DNA from: Clostridia bacterium
Lineage (GTDB): Bacteria; Bacillota; Clostridia; Oscillospirales; Acutalibacteraceae
Assembly: GCA_017559305.1 (NCBI GenBank)
Contig: JAFYSP010000006.1
Span: forward strand, 1-64,000
Reading direction: 5' to 3'
Length of the DNA: 64,000 nt
Positions 61,231 to 64,000 of the stretch are shown in pieces (the first letter of the stretch is position 1; every line of letters begins with the position of its first letter). Made by a program: the position numbers and the translations under genes. The notes under the pieces were generated by a model. It was not told the origin of the DNA. It made no database searches and was given only the letters and a program-made list of their open reading frames with translations.

Positions 61231-61269
61231 AAAGGACCCTTCCAACAGGAAGGGTCCTTTTCCTTTTGC
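61231..61269 (+). terminator. Terminator of the opp operon
   Basis: AAAGGACCCTTCC and GGAAGGGTCCTTT around AACA, with TCCTTTT following. Confidence 0.9.
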
Positions 61270-61298
61270 TTGACTTGAATTTCCAAATGTTGTAAAAT
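61270..61298 (+). promoter_or_regulatory. Promoter of the CDP-alcohol transferase gene
   Basis: TTGACT (61270-61275), 17-nt spacer and TAAAAT (61293-61298). The -35 begins directly after the opp terminator. Confidence 0.8.
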
Positions 61299-61327
61299 GT
61301 TTTATATCATATAAAAGGAGTGAGGGT

Positions 61328-61867
61328 ATGAATAAGGCGATAATTCCAAATCTGATAACAGGTATGAGAATACTCGGCGCAGTATTGCTTTTGTTTGTTT
61401 CTGCTTTCAGATTGCCTTTTTATATTATTTTCACTCTTTGCGGAATCACAGATGCGCTTGATGGGTATCTTGCAAGAAAACTCGGTGTGACAAGTGAACT
61501 CGGCTCAAAACTTGACGGCTTTGCAGACGTAGTTTTTTACAGCATAATGGTCTTGAAACTTTTTCCCGTGATGCTTGAAAAAATGCCGATCGTCGTCTGG
61601 ATAATGCTTGCTGTTGCAATAGGCATCAGAGGGTCGATATACGTTGTTTCTGCTCTGAAATTTTCGAGATTTGCTTCTTCTCACACCTATCTTAATAAAG
61701 CGTCGGGTATGCTTGCTTTTTTGGCACCATATTTTGCACCCACCGCATTTTTTGCAATTTATTGTGGAATTTGGTGTGTGCTCGGCATAGTGTCGGCCAT
61801 AGAGGATTTATTGCTCCATATAAACTCAAAGCAATATCCCGACAAAAAATCAATACTTATAAAATAA
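61328..61867 (+). CDS. CDP-alcohol phosphatidyltransferase family protein
   Basis: 179 residues with several hydrophobic helices. TDALDGYLARKLGVTSELGSKLDGFADVVFY is the CDP-alcohol motif with its Asp and Gly residues, though the third block has DGFAD where most have DPxAD. That form is seen in less characterised members, so the acceptor alcohol is uncertain; pgsA is already at 48359. AAAAGGAGTGAGGGT upstream. The following hairpin (61880-61907) has a weak T-tail. Confidence 0.85.
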   Translation: MNKAIIPNLITGMRILGAVLLLFVSAFRLPFYIIFTLCGITDALDGYLARKLGVTSELGSKLDGFADVVFYSIMVLKLFPVMLEKMPIVVWIMLAVAIGIRGSIYVVSALKFSRFASSHTYLNKASGMLAFLAPYFAPTAFFAIYCGIWCVLGIVSAIEDLLLHINSKQYPDKKSILIK

Positions 61868-61879
61868 AAGACCTTGATA

Positions 61880-61907
61880 GAGGCACCTTCCGTAATGAAG
61901 GTGCCTC
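61880..61907 (+). terminator. Hairpin after the CDP-alcohol gene, weak terminator
   Basis: GAGGCACCTTC and GAAGGTGCCTC around CGTAAT; the T-run is poor (AGTTATATTCG). Confidence 0.5.
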
Positions 61908-61964
61908 AGTTATATTCGTTTGATACATTCAATTTGAAGATGTTGTTTTTTATAAAAATAAAAC

Positions 61965-61998
61965 AGGGAGAACACTTGGTAAAAAGTGTTCTCCCTTA
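61965..61998. terminator. Bidirectional terminator at the PII-like gene
   Basis: AGGGAGAACACTT and AAGTGTTCTCCCT around GGTAAA; ends the PII-like transcript on the minus strand. Confidence 0.8.
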
Positions 61999-62005
61999 TA
62001 AATTA

Positions 62006-62686
62006 TTATATCTTGTATGCCTTTTCGATAGGCACGGCGCAAATAGTTCCATGAGCGGATGAGGTTATGCCGAATTGGGTATTAACCTTTTCCATGATTT
62101 TAGCGCCGATACTCTGAGGAGCCATAATGCAGATTATTTCGCGGTTTGGTTCTACGTCTGCTTCGGCAAGTTCTATGAACATATCGGTGTCGGCAATTCT
62201 GCCTTTGATTATGGTGCCGCCGGTGGCACCCGCTTGTTTCGCAACACGCATAACTTGGTCAGAGAAGCCCTGATCGACAGTTATAAAGATAAGATCGTGT
62301 TTGTGCTCGTTTTTCATAGCCCCTTCGGCTCCTTCCTTTTCTTCGGTTTCGAGTGTTTTGTGGTGTAACATTTCGGTTAAAAGCCTTGTTGATGCCGACA
62401 TATCAAGCACCAACATCAGTCCGCCATACTGAGAGTAACTTGCGAAGTTACTGCCGAAATCCGCCATCAAAGCGTTGACGCTTTTTTTTGCGGCAAGACT
62501 TACTATAATGTCTTTATCGTTACTGCCAAGACCCAAAATATCCATCATTTCGGTCGGTGCAGTACCGAAACCGACCAACTGAAAATGAAGTTTTACATCT
62601 TTACTTTCGAGAGTTTTAATTAATTTTTTGCCCTTGCCTTGTTCAACGATAGAGAAGAGCATCATAAGTTTTTTCATCTCAAGCAT
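62006..62686 (-). CDS. PII-like protein with two related halves
   Basis: 226 residues from ATG 62686 with GGGGAGG about 7 nt upstream and a one-base overlap with the DUF1538 gene's stop. Two PII-like ferredoxin-fold halves: KLMMLFSIVEQGKGKKLIKTLESKDVKLHFQLVGFGTA at 5-43 and HDLIFITVDQGFSDQVMRVAKQAGATGGTIIKGRI near 130-165. The second half's GATGGTIIKGR resembles the PII nucleotide site. Not a canonical GlnB. It may report nucleotide or ion status to the neighbouring membrane protein (inference). Ends at the terminator. Confidence 0.75.
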   Translation of the reverse strand: MLEMKKLMMLFSIVEQGKGKKLIKTLESKDVKLHFQLVGFGTAPTEMMDILGLGSNDKDIIVSLAAKKSVNALMADFGSNFASYSQYGGLMLVLDMSASTRLLTEMLHHKTLETEEKEGAEGAMKNEHKHDLIFITVDQGFSDQVMRVAKQAGATGGTIIKGRIADTDMFIELAEADVEPNREIICIMAPQSIGAKIMEKVNTQFGITSSAHGTICAVPIEKAYKI

Positions 62687-64000
62687 TATTCATCCTCCCC
62701 ATCAAAGAAAACAATTTCATCTTGAATAGCGCTGAATTCTGCCCTTGCTTTTTTGAGCATTCTGCGATGGTGTATGCTTCCCGAAAGTCCCAGGACTTGA
62801 ATGGTTATAAGAGGTGTCATAGCAATCATTGCTACAATACCGAAGGCATCAGTCATAATGTTTCCGCCAAGCATTTCACAAGCGCCAACAGCAAAGGGGA
62901 GCATAAACGTGGTGGTCATCGGTCCGCTTGCAACACCGCCCGAGTCGAATGCAATGCCTGTGTAAATAGGTGGAACAAAATAACTTATTATTAGCGAAAC
63001 CGAGTATCCGACAATCATAAACGGAATGATGGGAATTCCCGTGAGAATTCTGAGCATTGCAATTCCTACAGATACAGCCACGCCGATTGAAAGCGCAAGA
63101 CCGACTGCTTTTTGAGTGATAGCGCCGTTTGTAATCTCGGCAACCTGTCTTTTGAGTGTGTGAACTGCCGGCTCAGCAGAAACAACGAAATATCCCATAA
63201 TCATACCGATGGGTATCAGCATATATTTGTAGTCGCTTGAGGCGATTTCTGCGCCTATGAGTTTTCCTGCCGGCATAAATCCGACGTTGGCACCGGTAAG
63301 GAAAAGCACAAGTCCAAAATAGGTGTATATAAAACCTACCGATATTCTCGCAATTTGATGGAGATGATATCTTTTTGAAATGAGTTGGAATATTATGAAA
63401 ACCGCAACGATAGGAAGAAGTGCGACGAGCACCTCTTTGGCATAGTGCGGAAGTTCTATAAGAAAGAGTTTTATCGCATCAAACGTATTGAAAACTTCGG
63501 GTAAAATCGTTTCGGTAGTTGTTGGGTGAGGATTGTAACAAATCGAAAGTACAAGCACCGAAAGAATAGGCCCAATAGAACAAAGAGCAACAAGACCAAA
63601 ACTGTTTTCACCTGATTTTTTGCCCTTGTGGTTTATTGCAAGACCTGCACCGAGCGCCATAATAAAGGGTACGGTAATAGGACCTGTGGTAACGCCGCCT
63701 GAGTCAAAAGCGGTTGCAATGAAATCATTAGGCGCAAAGAATGCGAGAATCATAACAACCGCATAAAAAATTATCAAAAGTCGGGAAAGAGAAAGTCCCT
63801 TTTTTGCCCTTATATATGCCACCGACAGAAAAACTCCGACACCTACCGCAACCGACAAAATAAGCACAAGGTTTGGTATAGAAGGAACTTGTTGCGCCAA
63901 AACCTGCAAGTCGGGTTCTGCCATGGTTATAAGTGCGCCGAGCACAAAGCAGATGATAAGGGGTAATATTATTTTTCCTCGTTTGCCGATTGCGGAACCG
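62686..64000 (-). CDS. DUF1538 membrane protein, 5' end beyond the window
   Basis: Frame open from the window edge to TAA at 62686-62688; the GTG at 63945 is internal, because GKRGKIILPLIICFVLGALITMAEPDLQVLA, with no stop, continues upstream. About ten or more hydrophobic helices in two related halves. IATAFDSGGVTTGPITVPFIMALG and IAFDSGGVASGPMTTTFMLPFAVG are the duplicated DUF1538 signature. The family is transporter-like with no known substrate. Overlaps the PII-like gene by one base, so both are made from one transcript. Confidence 0.88.
   Translation of the reverse strand, partial: GSAIGKRGKIILPLIICFVLGALITMAEPDLQVLAQQVPSIPNLVLILSVAVGVGVFLSVAYIRAKKGLSLSRLLIIFYAVVMILAFFAPNDFIATAFDSGGVTTGPITVPFIMALGAGLAINHKGKKSGENSFGLVALCSIGPILSVLVLSICYNPHPTTTETILPEVFNTFDAIKLFLIELPHYAKEVLVALLPIVAVFIIFQLISKRYHLHQIARISVGFIYTYFGLVLFLTGANVGFMPAGKLIGAEIASSDYKYMLIPIGMIMGYFVVSAEPAVHTLKRQVAEITNGAITQKAVGLALSIGVAVSVGIAMLRILTGIPIIPFMIVGYSVSLIISYFVPPIYTGIAFDSGGVASGPMTTTFMLPFAVGACEMLGGNIMTDAFGIVAMIAMTPLITIQVLGLSGSIHHRRMLKKARAEFSAIQDEIVFFDGEDE

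Noticed and set aside
62006..62686. Canonical GlnB/GlnK
   Set aside because: The chain is twice the usual length and lacks the T-loop Tyr motif of GlnB; only PII-like is supported.

Overview
The window looks like a chromosomal piece of an anaerobic, spore-forming gut-type Clostridia (Firmicutes), most likely from the Oscillospirales/Ruminococcaceae side. The evidence is a SpoIIE gene with a sporulation-type promoter, a Cys-specific T-box, strong AGGAGG ribosome sites, a ferredoxin:thioredoxin reductase-type protein beside a thioredoxin, a Firmicutes housekeeping order (yqhQ-prmC, recA-recX-rimO-pgsA, cysE-cysS) and moderate-to-low GC. The genus assignment is an inference. No transposase, integrase, CRISPR array or cas operon is visible.

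Layout. 1-9200: the 3' end of an rRNA operon (5S) and tRNA-Asn, followed by an accessory strip of single genes, each with its own promoter and terminator. The genes are small lipoproteins, an RHH regulator divergent from an unknown gene plus a YidD-domain membrane protein, an alpha/beta hydrolase, an Xre regulator divergent from a lipoprotein, a cysteine hydrolase, a polysaccharide deacetylase, an orphan CARF-nuclease of the Card1/Can2 type and a YwaF-like membrane protein. Between them lie a 290-bp direct repeat, a duplicated tRNA 3' end and four palindrome-rich elements that each end in a complete sigma-A-type promoter. 9300-17800: MBOAT/SGNH acyl-transfer pair, TauE permease, small membrane proteins, an odd phosphoribosyltransferase, a SulP transporter, a PHP phosphoesterase and a histidine phosphatase. 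17900-37370: an exopolysaccharide/capsule locus of about 19 kb, all on the + strand (initiating sugar-phosphate transferase, glycosyltransferases, acetyltransferases, Wzy, Wzx, LicD, pyruvyltransferase, FrhB-like protein, GHMP sugar kinase, UDP-glucose dehydrogenase, nucleotidyltransferases, UDP-glucuronate 4-epimerase).

37400-54950: spoIIE (minus), a Ca-loop lipoprotein with a two-component system, yqhQ-prmC, recA-recX-rimO-pgsA-PHP, a zinc-ribbon membrane protein, T-box-cysE-cysS, trmN6-like-rsmI, and an FTR-like protein with thioredoxin. 55000-61160: an oligopeptide ABC transporter (oppBCDF) followed by a substrate-binding lipoprotein whose two halves are in reversed order, i.e. a natural circular permutation of the OppA fold. 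61300-64000: a CDP-alcohol phosphatidyltransferase, then on the minus strand a DUF1538 membrane protein (cut by the window end) followed by a PII-like tandem protein.

The most unusual observations are the circularly permuted OppA, the nested palindromic arrays carrying ready-made promoters, the orphan Card1-like CARF nuclease, and the RHH-controlled unknown gene plus YidD-fusion operon. All family names come from reading motifs by eye; no database search was run.
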